A DNA stretch of 44,438 bases, from the NCBI GenBank assembly GCA_900542305.1, contig UQMU01000021.1:1-44438 (forward strand). Reading direction: 5' to 3'. The notes below the pieces were generated by a model. That model ran no database searches. It was not told the DNA's origin and saw only the letters and a program-made list of their open reading frames with translations. Positions 18,048 to 25,950 of this stretch are shown piece by piece. Both the position numbers and the translations under genes were made by a program. Numbering within the stretch: the first letter of the stretch is position 1; each line of letters starts with the position of its first letter. Source of the DNA: an uncultured Collinsella sp. GTDB taxonomy: Bacteria; Actinomycetota; Coriobacteriia; Coriobacteriales; Coriobacteriaceae.

Positions 18048-19004
18048 GTGAACAACTTGCTACGTTTGATTGGAAGGCGTCTCGTGGCGCTGCCGATCAT
18101 GGCATTGGGCGTCACCGTCCTGGTGTTCTTCCTTATGTCGTTCTCCAAGACCGACCCCGCCTACACGGCGTTGGGTGACGGTGCCTCGCCCGAGGCGGTT
18201 GCCGAGTACCATGAGAAGTATGGTCTGGACGACCCCTGGCCCGTGCGCTACGTGCGCTATATGGGCGATTTGATTCATGGCGACATGGGCACCTATGGTG
18301 CTGCTCGCAACTCCGTTGCCAAGCGCATCTCCACCGCCCTGCCCGTTACGATGCAGCTGACCTTCATCGGTCTTGCCATCGGTGCGGTCGTTTCGTTTTT
18401 GCTCGGCGTCATCGCGGCACTGTATCGCGACAAATGGCCGGACCAAGTGATCCGCGTCTTTTCCATCGCCGGCTTGGCAACCCCGTCGTTCTGGCTTGCC
18501 GTTCTGTTGATCCTGCTGTTCTCTTCCTACCTTAAGGTGCTTCCGGCATCGGGTGCTCTGCCTCACTTCACCACGAATCCGGTTGGCTATCTGGGACGAA
18601 TGATCATGCCCGCTATCGCCTTGGCATTTCCGCTGACGGGCCAGATGACTCGTATCGTGCGTACCGCCATGGTCGAGGAGCTCGACAAGGATTATGTCCG
18701 TATGGCTCGCGGCGCCGGCGTTCCCGAGAAGGTCGTCGTCGGCATCAACGTTCTTCGCAATGCGCTGATCACCCCGGTCACCACCCTCGGTCTTAAGATC
18801 GGTTACCTCATGGGCGGCGCCGTCGTCATCGAGGTTATCTTCAACCTCCCCGGCATGGGCACCGCGATTCTGCAGGGCGTTCAGGGCAACGAGGCGAACC
18901 TGGTTCAGGGCGTCGTTATCGTCGTTGCTCTTGCCTTCATCATCATCAACATCGTGGTTGACATGCTCTACCTGCTCATCAACCCGCGCATCAGGACGGT
19001 GTAG
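18048..19004 (+). CDS. DppB-type ABC transporter permease (nan-like operon)
   Basis: A 318-residue inner-membrane permease with about six transmembrane helices. The N-terminal signature is LIGRRLVALPIMALGVTVLVFF. The cytoplasmic EAA loop that contacts the ATPase is EELDKDYVRMARGAGVPE, followed by LRNALITPVTTLG. GTG at 18048 is the start, with GGGGAG 5 nt upstream; the frame is open from 18015 but without an SD. It lies downstream of the binding protein and 3 nt before the permease-ATPase fusion. The substrate is inferred as sialic acid from the catabolic genes that follow. Confidence 0.88.
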   Translation: MNNLLRLIGRRLVALPIMALGVTVLVFFLMSFSKTDPAYTALGDGASPEAVAEYHEKYGLDDPWPVRYVRYMGDLIHGDMGTYGAARNSVAKRISTALPVTMQLTFIGLAIGAVVSFLLGVIAALYRDKWPDQVIRVFSIAGLATPSFWLAVLLILLFSSYLKVLPASGALPHFTTNPVGYLGRMIMPAIALAFPLTGQMTRIVRTAMVEELDKDYVRMARGAGVPEKVVVGINVLRNALITPVTTLGLKIGYLMGGAVVIEVIFNLPGMGTAILQGVQGNEANLVQGVVIVVALAFIIINIVVDMLYLLINPRIRTV

Positions 19005-19007
19005 ATT

Positions 19008-21023
19008 ATGGTAAAGATTCGAGAGAAGCAAACCGAGCAGCTCGAGAAGGCTGCCTCCAAGGGGCTCAAGCTCGGTGGCTGGAAGAAGATGACGTTGTCT
19101 TCTAAGATTGCCGCCGTCGTGCTGGTGCTGGTCGCCCTGACTGCGATTCTGGCGCCCCTTCTTGCCCCCTATAGCCCGGTCGAGATCTTTACGGCTCGCC
19201 AGGCTCCCGGCAACGGATTTATCTTCGGTACCGACGATAAGGGCCGCGACATTCTGTCGCGTATGCTCTACGGTGGTCGTTACTCGCTGATCATCGGCTT
19301 TGGCGCCACTGCCATGGCTCTGGTCTGCGGCTCGGTCGTGGGCGCCCTTGCAGCGGTTTCGCGCAAGGCCGTCTCCGAGACGATCATGCGTATCTTGGAC
19401 ATCATCATGTCCATCCCCGGCATCGCCCTCGCGGCCGTCTTCGTCTCCATCCTGGGCAACTCCGTGCCGTCGATCATCTTCGCCATCGGCTTCATGTACA
19501 CTCCGCAGATTGCCCGTATCGTGCGCGCCAACATCGTGTCCGAGTACGGCGAGGACTATGTCCGTGCGGTCATCGTTTCCGGCGCCAAGGCTCCGTGGAT
19601 TTTGATCAAGCATGTTCTGCGTAACTGCATCGCCCCGATCATGGTCTTCACCGTTACCCTGGTAGCCGACGCTATCATCTTCGAGGCCTCGCTGACCTTC
19701 ATCGGCGCTGGTATTCAGGAGCCCACCGCTACCTGGGGCAACATCCTCGCCGACGCCCGCGGCGGTGTGCTTGCCGGCCGTTGGTGGCAGGCGCTGTTCC
19801 CGGGTCTGGCCATCATGATCACCTGCCTGGCGCTCAACATCCTCTCCGAGGGCATTACCGACGCCATGGCCGCTGCTCCCTCCGCCGCCCTGGATCCGAC
19901 CGATTCCTCCAAGCGTCGCGAGGCCGACCTGCTGGTCTCCGACCCCGTTCGCGCCTACAAGGAGCAGGCCCAGTCCCTCTCCGCTCGCCTTGGCGCCCTG
20001 CGCGATGTTGAGCTCAAGCGTGACGATCGCCATGTGCCCGACGAGTCTGTCGAACCGATTCTCTCGGTCCGTGACTTCTGCATCCAGTTTGAGCATCACG
20101 GTGATATCAACGTCGTCGACCATGTCAACTTTGACGTCCGTCCTGGTCAGACCATGGGCCTGGTGGGCGAGTCCGGTTGCGGTAAGTCCATCACCACGCT
20201 GGCCATCATGGGCCTGACCGACGATGACGAGCACCTTTCCGGCGAGGTCCTCTGGGAGGGCCGTGACCTGCTCAAGATGAGCAAGAAGGAGTGGTTCGGC
20301 CTGCGCGGTACCGATATCGCTATGGTCTATCAGGACGCCCTGTCCTCGCTCAACCCCTCCATGCTCATCTCTGCCCAGATGAAGCAGCTCACCAAGCGCG
20401 GCGGAACCCGCAGCGCCGAGGAGCTCCTGGAGCTCGTCGGCCTCGATCCCAAGCGCACGCTCGAGAGCTATCCGCACGAGCTTTCCGGCGGCCAGCGTCA
20501 GCGTGTCCTGATCGCTATGGCCCTTACCCGCGACCCCAAGCTGGTCATCTGCGACGAGCCCACGACCGCTCTGGACGTTACCGTCCAGAAGCAGGTCATC
20601 AAGCTGCTCAACGATCTTCAGGCCAAGCTCGGCTTTGCCATGATCTTCGTTTCGCACGACCTGGCGCTGGTCGCCGAGGTCGCCCACAACATCACGGTTA
20701 TGTACGCTGGTCAGGTTATCGAGCAGGCGCCCACCAAGGAGCTGCTTACTAACCCGATCCACGAGTACACCCGCGGTCTTCTGGGCTCCGTTCTGTCCAT
20801 CGAGAGCGGTTCGGGCCGCCTGCACCAGGTGCCCGGCGCCGTTCCGAGTCCGCGCGATTTCCCCAAGGGCGATCGCTTCGCGCCCCGCTCGAGCCATCCG
20901 CGTATTGGCCTGGACACCCGTCCGGTCTTCAAGCGCGTGCCCGGCACCGAGCACTTCTATTCCGAGCTCCCCGACGAGGTGCTCAAGGCAAATGGTTTGA
21001 CCCCTCACGCGGAGGTGATGTAG
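19008..21023 (+). CDS. DppC-DppD fusion: permease plus ATPase in one chain
   Basis: A 671-residue fusion. Residues 1-300 are a DppC-type permease (first helix about 33-55; EAA loop SEYGEDYVRAVIVSGAKAP). A polar linker leads to an ABC ATPase from about residue 345: Walker A GESGCGKS near 387-394, signature LSGGQRQRVLIAMA, Walker B LVICDEPTTALD. The C-terminal oligopeptide-type extension is present, but the motif that normally has cysteines (GC...PRC in the family) reads GDRFAPRSSHPR, so the Fe-S ligands are absent. With the fusion, four genes supply the five Dpp-type domains. SatABCD-type sialic-acid importers of Haemophilus ducreyi belong to the same transporter family, as I recall. No frameshift is visible; the join is continuous. 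Confidence 0.9.
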   Translation: MVKIREKQTEQLEKAASKGLKLGGWKKMTLSSKIAAVVLVLVALTAILAPLLAPYSPVEIFTARQAPGNGFIFGTDDKGRDILSRMLYGGRYSLIIGFGATAMALVCGSVVGALAAVSRKAVSETIMRILDIIMSIPGIALAAVFVSILGNSVPSIIFAIGFMYTPQIARIVRANIVSEYGEDYVRAVIVSGAKAPWILIKHVLRNCIAPIMVFTVTLVADAIIFEASLTFIGAGIQEPTATWGNILADARGGVLAGRWWQALFPGLAIMITCLALNILSEGITDAMAAAPSAALDPTDSSKRREADLLVSDPVRAYKEQAQSLSARLGALRDVELKRDDRHVPDESVEPILSVRDFCIQFEHHGDINVVDHVNFDVRPGQTMGLVGESGCGKSITTLAIMGLTDDDEHLSGEVLWEGRDLLKMSKKEWFGLRGTDIAMVYQDALSSLNPSMLISAQMKQLTKRGGTRSAEELLELVGLDPKRTLESYPHELSGGQRQRVLIAMALTRDPKLVICDEPTTALDVTVQKQVIKLLNDLQAKLGFAMIFVSHDLALVAEVAHNITVMYAGQVIEQAPTKELLTNPIHEYTRGLLGSVLSIESGSGRLHQVPGAVPSPRDFPKGDRFAPRSSHPRIGLDTRPVFKRVPGTEHFYSELPDEVLKANGLTPHAEVM

Positions 21024-21851
21024 ATGAGCGAGACTGCAGTCAACGGCGTCGAGCCGATCATCTTCCTTGATGACGTCCACGTCACCTTTAGGACCCGTAC
21101 CGGCTCGATTCTGCACCCCAACCTGGTTCACGCCGTCCAGGGTGTAACGATTAAGCTCATGCCCGGTCAGACGATTGGCATCGTCGGCGAGTCCGGTTGC
21201 GGTAAGTCCACCACCGCCAACGTCATGTGCGGCCTGCAGGCCCCCACGAGCGGCAAGGTCTACTTTAAGGGCAAGGACGTTACCAAACGTACCGCCGAGG
21301 ACCGTCGCCACATGGGTCGCGTAATCTCGGTCGTGTTCCAGAACCCGGCCACGGCGCTCAACCCCCGCATGGTCGTTCGCGAGCAGCTGCTCGACCCCAT
21401 GCGCGTCCACAACCTGGGTACCGAGGCCGAGCAGGAGAAGCGCGTCAAGGAACTCTTGGAGCTCACCGGTCTGCCCAGCTCCGCCGCCGAGGTTCTTCCC
21501 GGCCAGCTTTCGGGCGGCCAGCGCCAGCGCGTCGCAATTGCCCGTGCCCTGTCGCTGAACCCCGATGCGATCATCGCCGACGAGCCCACCTCAGCTCTGG
21601 ACGTTTCGGTCCGCGCGCAGATTCTGAACCTGCTGACCGACCTTAAGAAGGAGCTCGGCTTGGCCATGGTGTTCATCAGCCATGACATCCAGACGGTCCG
21701 CTATATCTCTGACGACATCATCGTTATGAATGGTGGCAAGATCGTCGAGCAGGGCGAGGCCAAGCAGGTCTTCCAGCACCCCCAGGACCCCTACACCAAG
21801 ATGCTGCTCGGCGCTGCGCCGTCGTTGCTGCACCCCAAGCTCGGCGAGTAG
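21024..21851 (+). CDS. DppF-type ABC transporter ATPase (nan-like operon)
   Basis: A 275-residue ABC ATPase: Walker A GESGCGKST, Q-loop VVFQNPATALNPRM, signature LSGGQRQRVAIARA, Walker B AIIADEPTSALD, switch His in VFISHDIQT. It ends at LLGAAPSLLHPKLGE and lacks the cysteine-rich oligopeptide tail of the other Dpp-type ATPases in this window. The ATG follows directly on the stop of the fusion gene, with GGAGGTGAT overlapping the end of that gene as SD. It should pair with the ATPase half of the fusion to form the nucleotide-binding dimer. Confidence 0.92.
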   Translation: MSETAVNGVEPIIFLDDVHVTFRTRTGSILHPNLVHAVQGVTIKLMPGQTIGIVGESGCGKSTTANVMCGLQAPTSGKVYFKGKDVTKRTAEDRRHMGRVISVVFQNPATALNPRMVVREQLLDPMRVHNLGTEAEQEKRVKELLELTGLPSSAAEVLPGQLSGGQRQRVAIARALSLNPDAIIADEPTSALDVSVRAQILNLLTDLKKELGLAMVFISHDIQTVRYISDDIIVMNGGKIVEQGEAKQVFQHPQDPYTKMLLGAAPSLLHPKLGE

Positions 21852-21867
21852 GCTCGCTTTCCCTCCC

Positions 21868-21895
21868 GTGCGCCCGGTTCCCTTGCCGGGCGCAC
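21868..21895 (+). terminator. intercistronic hairpin before the esterase genes
   Basis: GTGCGCCCGG pairs perfectly with CCGGGCGCAC around an 8-nt loop (TTCCCTTG). CTCCGTTGCGATTTC follows, so a proper U-tract is missing. It probably protects or attenuates the message between transporter and enzyme genes. Confidence 0.5.
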
Positions 21896-21931
21896 CTCCG
21901 TTGCGATTTCGAAAGGTTGGGTTCACGAGCC

Positions 21932-22909
21932 ATGCCAAGTGCTCAGGAGCTACAACATCGATTTGGTGAATATCGAGGCGCCATGCCCCGTCCATCAGAT
22001 TTCGATCTCTTTTGGAAGGATCGCATGGCCGAGGCCGACGCCGTTGGGCTTGACTATGCGATCGAGACGGCATCGGTCACCGATGCCGCGACCTGCCAGC
22101 TTTTCGACCTCTGGTATACCGGCATGTGTGGCGCTCGCCTGCATGCCAAGTACCTTAAACCCGTCTCGGACGAGCCCGTGCCATTGGTACTTCAGTTCCA
22201 TGGGTATCCGGGTGCAAGCCGCAGCTGGTTTGAGCAGGCGTCGTTTGCGGGCATGGGCATGGCACTCATCGCCCTCGACTGCCCCGGCCAAGGAGGTCCC
22301 TCCGAGGACATTGGTGGATTTGAGGGCACAACGGTTGCCGGTCATATCGTCGCCGGTATCGACGGCGACCCGGCCAACCTCTACTATGTCCGCTTGCACC
22401 AAGATATTCGCATCCTGTGCCGCATCGTTCGCGAGCTCGAGGGCATCGATCTTGCGCGTGTGTTTGTGAACGGCGCGTCGCAGGGCGGCGGTTTGGGCAT
22501 TGCGACCTGTGCGCTTAACAGCGAGCTTATCAATCGTGCCGCCATCCTCTATCCCTTCCTGTCAGATTTCCGCCTGGTCTGGGATTTGGATGCCGACGAC
22601 ATTGCCTACGAGGGCCTGCGCTATTGGTCTCGCTGGTTTGACGAGGACTCGACTCGTATTGACGAAGCCTATGCCAAGCTGGCGTACTTCGATTCCAAGA
22701 ACTTTGCCCCTATGGTCAAATGCCCCGTGCTGTTTGGCACCGGCACAGCCGATATCGTCTGTCCGCCAGCGACGCAGTTTGCGGTCTATAACAACCTGAC
22801 CTGCGAAAAGCGTCATGAGTTCTTTGAAGGCTTTGGCCACGAGGAGATTCAGGATTTTGACGATCTGATCATTCCGTTTTTCTGCAAGGGAGGGGAGGCT
22901 CATGTCTAA
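21932..22909 (+). CDS. CE7-family acetylesterase (acetyl xylan esterase type)
   Basis: A 325-residue alpha/beta hydrolase of carbohydrate esterase family 7 (acetyl xylan esterase / cephalosporin C deacetylase). The oxyanion motif HGYPG is intact. The nucleophile elbow is NGASQGG, the acid Asp is in GTGTADIVCPP, and the His is in GFGHEEI. No signal peptide is seen, so it acts in the cytoplasm. Located between a probable sialic-acid transporter and nanA, it may remove O-acetyl groups from imported sialic acid; CE7-like genes also occur in streptococcal nan loci. The start at 21932 has only a weak SD (GAAAGG 15 nt upstream); a TTG at 21917 is possible. It overlaps the next gene by 8 nt. Confidence 0.85.
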   Translation: MPSAQELQHRFGEYRGAMPRPSDFDLFWKDRMAEADAVGLDYAIETASVTDAATCQLFDLWYTGMCGARLHAKYLKPVSDEPVPLVLQFHGYPGASRSWFEQASFAGMGMALIALDCPGQGGPSEDIGGFEGTTVAGHIVAGIDGDPANLYYVRLHQDIRILCRIVRELEGIDLARVFVNGASQGGGLGIATCALNSELINRAAILYPFLSDFRLVWDLDADDIAYEGLRYWSRWFDEDSTRIDEAYAKLAYFDSKNFAPMVKCPVLFGTGTADIVCPPATQFAVYNNLTCEKRHEFFEGFGHEEIQDFDDLIIPFFCKGGEAHV

Positions 22910-23753
22910 GTGCGAGAGCAATGTTGACGAGCTGATTGTCCCCGGACTCGTGGGAATTCCTGGAACGGTTTCGTCAAGGCTCGCAGAATATCGGGACTGG
23001 CGCGGTGATGTCCAAGCAGATGTTTCTGATTTAGAGACATGCGCTTCGAATCTTGAGATTCAAGGCCTGGCCATTACGGCGATTGACTTTGTTAACCCCT
23101 GCGCCCGTTACTCGGAGGTCTCCTTTGAGCTCGGTGACGATGCGATTCACGCTCGTTTGATCGAGCCTGTCGGTCGTGCCCGAGTATCTGAGCGCGTGCC
23201 GTTGTGCCTGATGTTCCACGACATCGATCGGCCTGTGCGCGGCTGGCATCACATGACGAGATTTGCCGCCATGGGGTATGCCGTCCTCGCGCTGGATGAC
23301 GATGTTGCTGGTGCGGACGACCTGCAGCGGGGGATTTCTTCGCCCGCTTTTGTCGAGCGCGTCCGTTGGGGTTGCGCGCTGGCGAAGGTGGCGCGCAATC
23401 TTGATGGCATGGACCCCGACCGCATCTTTGCATGGGGCGAGGGTCTTGGCGGCGGAGTCGCGCTGGCGGTTTCTGCTCTGGACGAGCGGGGCCTCGCCTG
23501 CACGGCGGTTGCCAATCCGCTTCCTGGCGGCCTCGAGGCGCTGTCGTCTCGGGTGCGCGGATCGGTGCTCATGGGCACATCGCTTATGGATGCCGTGAGC
23601 GATCCCAAGGGCCAGTTTGCCGTATTCAACGGTCTTGAGTGTGACCGGAGGCATATCATCTATGCCAAATACGCTCACGAGCGCATCAATGCGTTCGAAA
23701 ACGAAGTCGTCGACTTTTTTAACCAAACGTTCTACCCGTGTTCTTTGGCCTAG
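22902..23753 (+). CDS. degenerate CE7-like hydrolase lacking the nucleophile (probable pseudoenzyme)
   Basis: A 283-residue paralogue of the preceding esterase. Matching segments are FAAMGYAVLALD, QFAVFNGLECDRRH and the final AHERI. The nucleophile elbow reads WGEGLGGG where the neighbour has NGASQGGG, so Gly replaces the catalytic Ser. The oxyanion motif HGYPG is HDIDR. The Asp (SLMDAVSDP) and His (KYAHERI) positions are retained. It therefore probably cannot hydrolyse esters by the normal mechanism. CE7 enzymes are oligomeric, so it may modify or bind its active neighbour. The ATG overlaps the upstream gene by 8 nt and has a strong SD (GGGAGGGGAGG). The frame is intact over its whole length, which argues against simple decay. 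Confidence 0.75.
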   Translation: MSKCESNVDELIVPGLVGIPGTVSSRLAEYRDWRGDVQADVSDLETCASNLEIQGLAITAIDFVNPCARYSEVSFELGDDAIHARLIEPVGRARVSERVPLCLMFHDIDRPVRGWHHMTRFAAMGYAVLALDDDVAGADDLQRGISSPAFVERVRWGCALAKVARNLDGMDPDRIFAWGEGLGGGVALAVSALDERGLACTAVANPLPGGLEALSSRVRGSVLMGTSLMDAVSDPKGQFAVFNGLECDRRHIIYAKYAHERINAFENEVVDFFNQTFYPCSLA

Positions 23754-23779
23754 GCGGCCTGGACACTGCCAACAAGAGT

Positions 23780-23798
23780 GAGCGGCATAGGGCCGCTC
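23780..23798 (+). other. hairpin in the leader of the nanA-like gene
   Basis: GAGCGGC pairs with GCCGCTC around ATAGG. It lies 23 nt before the GTG start and has no T-run. Like the other junction hairpins of this operon, it may define mRNA segments. Confidence 0.4.
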
Positions 23799-23821
23799 GC
23801 CAGACAGCTAAGGAGATTCTT

Positions 23822-24742
23822 GTGGCAACTCAGAAATTCACCGGCGTTATCCCTCCCGTCGTTGTTCCCGATACCGAAGATTACCAGCTCGATGTTGTCT
23901 CCTTTGAGCGCAGCATCAACCGCATGATTGATGCCGGCGTCGATGGCCTGTTCTTCCTGGGATCCTCGGGCGAGGTCGTCTTCTCCACCGACGAGCGCCG
24001 TCGCCAGATTATCGCCGAGGCCGTCCGTATCGTCGACCACCGCGTGCCGGTTCTGGTCGGCATCATCGATACCGAGACCGAGCGCATGATTGAGCACGGC
24101 AAGGTCGCCCAGGAGCTGGGCGCCGATGCCCTCGTCGCCACCTGCCCGTTCTATGCCCTGCAGGGTATGACCGAGGTCGAGGAGCACTTCCGCATCCTGC
24201 ACGAGGAGCTCGACCTGCCCATCTTTGCCTATGACATTCCCGTCTGCGTTCACACCAAGCTCCCCTGGAAGCTCCTTGCCAAGCTCGGCGCCGAGGGCGT
24301 CCTTGCTGGCGTCAAGGATTCCTCGGGTGATGACATCTCGTTCCGCTACCTCGTTCAGGAGAACGAGAAGAACGGCCATCCGATGAGCATCCTCACCGGT
24401 CACGAGGTTGTTGTCGACGGCGCCTATCTCGGCGGCGCTGACGGTTCCGTCCCGGGTCTCGCCAACGTTGAGCCCGAGGGCTACGTGCGTCAGTGGAAGG
24501 CCGCTCAGGCTGGTGACTGGGCTACCGTCAAGGCCGAGCAGGATCGTCTCAATGAGATCTCCCACATCTGGGATGTCACCTCGGGCGTCCAGGGCTATGC
24601 CGGTGGCGTCGGCGCCTTCAAGACCGCTATGAACCTCATGGGCATCTTCGACAGCCCGACCATGCCGCGCCCGGTGAAGGCCATGACCGGCGAGAACGTC
24701 GAGGCGATTAAGAAGGTCCTCCAGGACAACGGCCTCCTTTAA
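23822..24742 (+). CDS. nanA: dihydrodipicolinate synthase/N-acetylneuraminate lyase family aldolase, probable NanA
   Basis: A 306-residue class I aldolase. It would split N-acetylneuraminate into N-acetylmannosamine and pyruvate. The Schiff-base lysine is K165 (AGVKDSSGD), the conserved tyrosine is Y137 in YDIP, and the carboxylate-binding loop is GSSGE at 47-51 (E. coli NanA has GSTGE, DapA GTTGE). The start is GTG 23822 with AAGGAG 6 nt upstream; a longer open frame from 23738 lacks this. Sequence alone does not separate NanA from other family members (KDG aldolase, DapA-like), but nanK and nanE directly downstream make the lyase role likely. Confidence 0.8.
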   Translation: MATQKFTGVIPPVVVPDTEDYQLDVVSFERSINRMIDAGVDGLFFLGSSGEVVFSTDERRRQIIAEAVRIVDHRVPVLVGIIDTETERMIEHGKVAQELGADALVATCPFYALQGMTEVEEHFRILHEELDLPIFAYDIPVCVHTKLPWKLLAKLGAEGVLAGVKDSSGDDISFRYLVQENEKNGHPMSILTGHEVVVDGAYLGGADGSVPGLANVEPEGYVRQWKAAQAGDWATVKAEQDRLNEISHIWDVTSGVQGYAGGVGAFKTAMNLMGIFDSPTMPRPVKAMTGENVEAIKKVLQDNGLL

Positions 24743-24756
24743 AGCTATCCCGGGCA

Positions 24757-24830
24757 CCCGACCTCGCCGTTCAACCGTGCGGCCATGACCCATTAGGTCA
24801 ATGGCCACACGGCTTCTCGGCGATCTCGGG
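24757..24830 (+). other. long imperfect hairpin between nanA and nanK
   Basis: Nested arms CCCGA, CGCCG, CCGTG, GGCCATGACC pair in order with GGTC-A-ATGGCC, CACGG, CGGCG, TCGGG around the loop CATTA. They form a 74-nt stem with short internal loops. No T-run follows. The 172-nt gap otherwise contains only the nanK SD, which sits in the palindrome CTCCTAAGGAG (24899-24909), so translation could be dampened by local pairing. Confidence 0.45.
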
Positions 24831-24914
24831 CACCTGGAAAACCTTTACCGCGCTGTGACGGCTAGCCTGACGGCGCATTTCCTGTAGTTGTTTATATCTC
24901 CTAAGGAGAGCGAC

Positions 24915-25880
24915 ATGGAGAACAAGTACGTTTGCTCCGTCGATATCGGCGGCACCAAGATTGCGACTGCCATTATGGAGTATCCGGCTGATGGTGGCGT
25001 GCCCCATCCGGTCTTTGAAGCTGAGGTTCCCACCGAGGCCCAAGAAGGCGGCGAGGCAGTTTTCCAGCGCATCGAGGCGTCCATCAAGGCTGCTCTCGAG
25101 GCGAACCCCGATGTCGAGGTCCTTGGTGTCGGTATTGGCGCCGCCGGTGTCGTCGACCCCAAGACGGGCGCCATCGCGTATGCTAACGAGATTATGCCCG
25201 GTTGGTCCGGCGTTCAGCTGGGGCCGCGTCTGCGTGAGGACCTTGGTCTTCCCGTTGCCGTGGTGGGCGACGTGCAGGCTCATGCTCTGGGCGAGGCTCA
25301 CTGGGGCGTCGGCAAGGGCAAGTTCTCCGTCTTGTGTCTGGGCATCGGTACGGGCATCGGCGGCGCATATGTCGAGAACGGCCGCGTGATGCAGGGCTTC
25401 CACGGTGCTGCCGGTCATATGGGCCACATCGAGTGCTCGGCTGCTGCCGGCATTCCCTGCGCCTGCGGGCGTTCCGGTCATCTTGAGTCGGTTGCTTCGG
25501 GCACTTCCATTGGTCGTATGTACGATGAGCGTTTTGGTCGCGTCGACCCCAGCCGTCCTTCGGTTGGTCGCGATGTGAACGACCTGTGCCGCGCGGGCGA
25601 CGCAAAGGCGACTGAGGTCATCCATGACGCCGGCTTTGCACTGGGTGCCAGCTTGGGCTCGCTCGCCAACATTCTGGATCCAGAGGTCATCGTGCTTTCG
25701 GGCGGCGTGATTCACCAGGGTCCCGATTGGCGTTCGCAGACGTGGAAGGACTCGGTGCACGAGGGCTATGCCAGCCAGGCACTCGACCCGCTTCAGGACA
25801 CACCGATCCTCATCGGGTCTCTGGAGGGCGACGCGCCGCTCATTGGTGCCGCTGAGCATCTTCTTGCCTCGTTAAAGTAA
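24915..25880 (+). CDS. nanK: ROK-family sugar kinase, probable N-acetylmannosamine kinase NanK
   Basis: A 321-residue kinase that would phosphorylate N-acetylmannosamine at C6. The ATP-binding motif DIGGTK is at residues 10-15. ROK marks follow: GIGTGIGGAYVENG, the HMGH histidine, and the zinc loop CACGRSGHLES, in which the third usual Cys is His. Start ATG 24915 has AAGGAG 6 nt upstream. Placement between nanA and nanE supports ManNAc as substrate; glucokinase activity is the main alternative because ROK specificity is hard to read from sequence. Confidence 0.82.
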   Translation: MENKYVCSVDIGGTKIATAIMEYPADGGVPHPVFEAEVPTEAQEGGEAVFQRIEASIKAALEANPDVEVLGVGIGAAGVVDPKTGAIAYANEIMPGWSGVQLGPRLREDLGLPVAVVGDVQAHALGEAHWGVGKGKFSVLCLGIGTGIGGAYVENGRVMQGFHGAAGHMGHIECSAAAGIPCACGRSGHLESVASGTSIGRMYDERFGRVDPSRPSVGRDVNDLCRAGDAKATEVIHDAGFALGASLGSLANILDPEVIVLSGGVIHQGPDWRSQTWKDSVHEGYASQALDPLQDTPILIGSLEGDAPLIGAAEHLLASLK

Positions 25881-25896
25881 ACGTATCTGCTGTAGG

Positions 25897-25927
25897 AGCC
25901 TCTCGAGACAACACGCCTCGGGAGGCT
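25897..25927 (+). terminator. hairpin between nanK and nanE
   Basis: AGCCTC-T-CGAG pairs with CTCG-G-GAGGCT around a 9-nt loop, followed by GTTCTG. The U-tract is poor, so partial termination or transcript stabilisation is more likely than full termination. nanE starts 24 nt downstream. Confidence 0.5.
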
Positions 25928-25950
25928 GTTCTGAGAAAGGTTGCAGCCTT

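Noticed and set aside
18060..21410. 1116-residue open frame on the minus strand
   Set aside because: It lies fully antisense to three ABC transporter genes with clear motifs. Strong codon bias in the sense genes leaves few stops in this antisense frame; the product has low-complexity His/Asp/Gly-rich sequence and no domain.
23822..24742. DapA (dihydrodipicolinate synthase of lysine synthesis)
   Set aside because: The sequence allows it, but the gene sits between sialic-acid-type transport/esterase genes and nanK-nanE, and the carboxylate loop is GSSGE, closer to NanA; no lysine genes are nearby.
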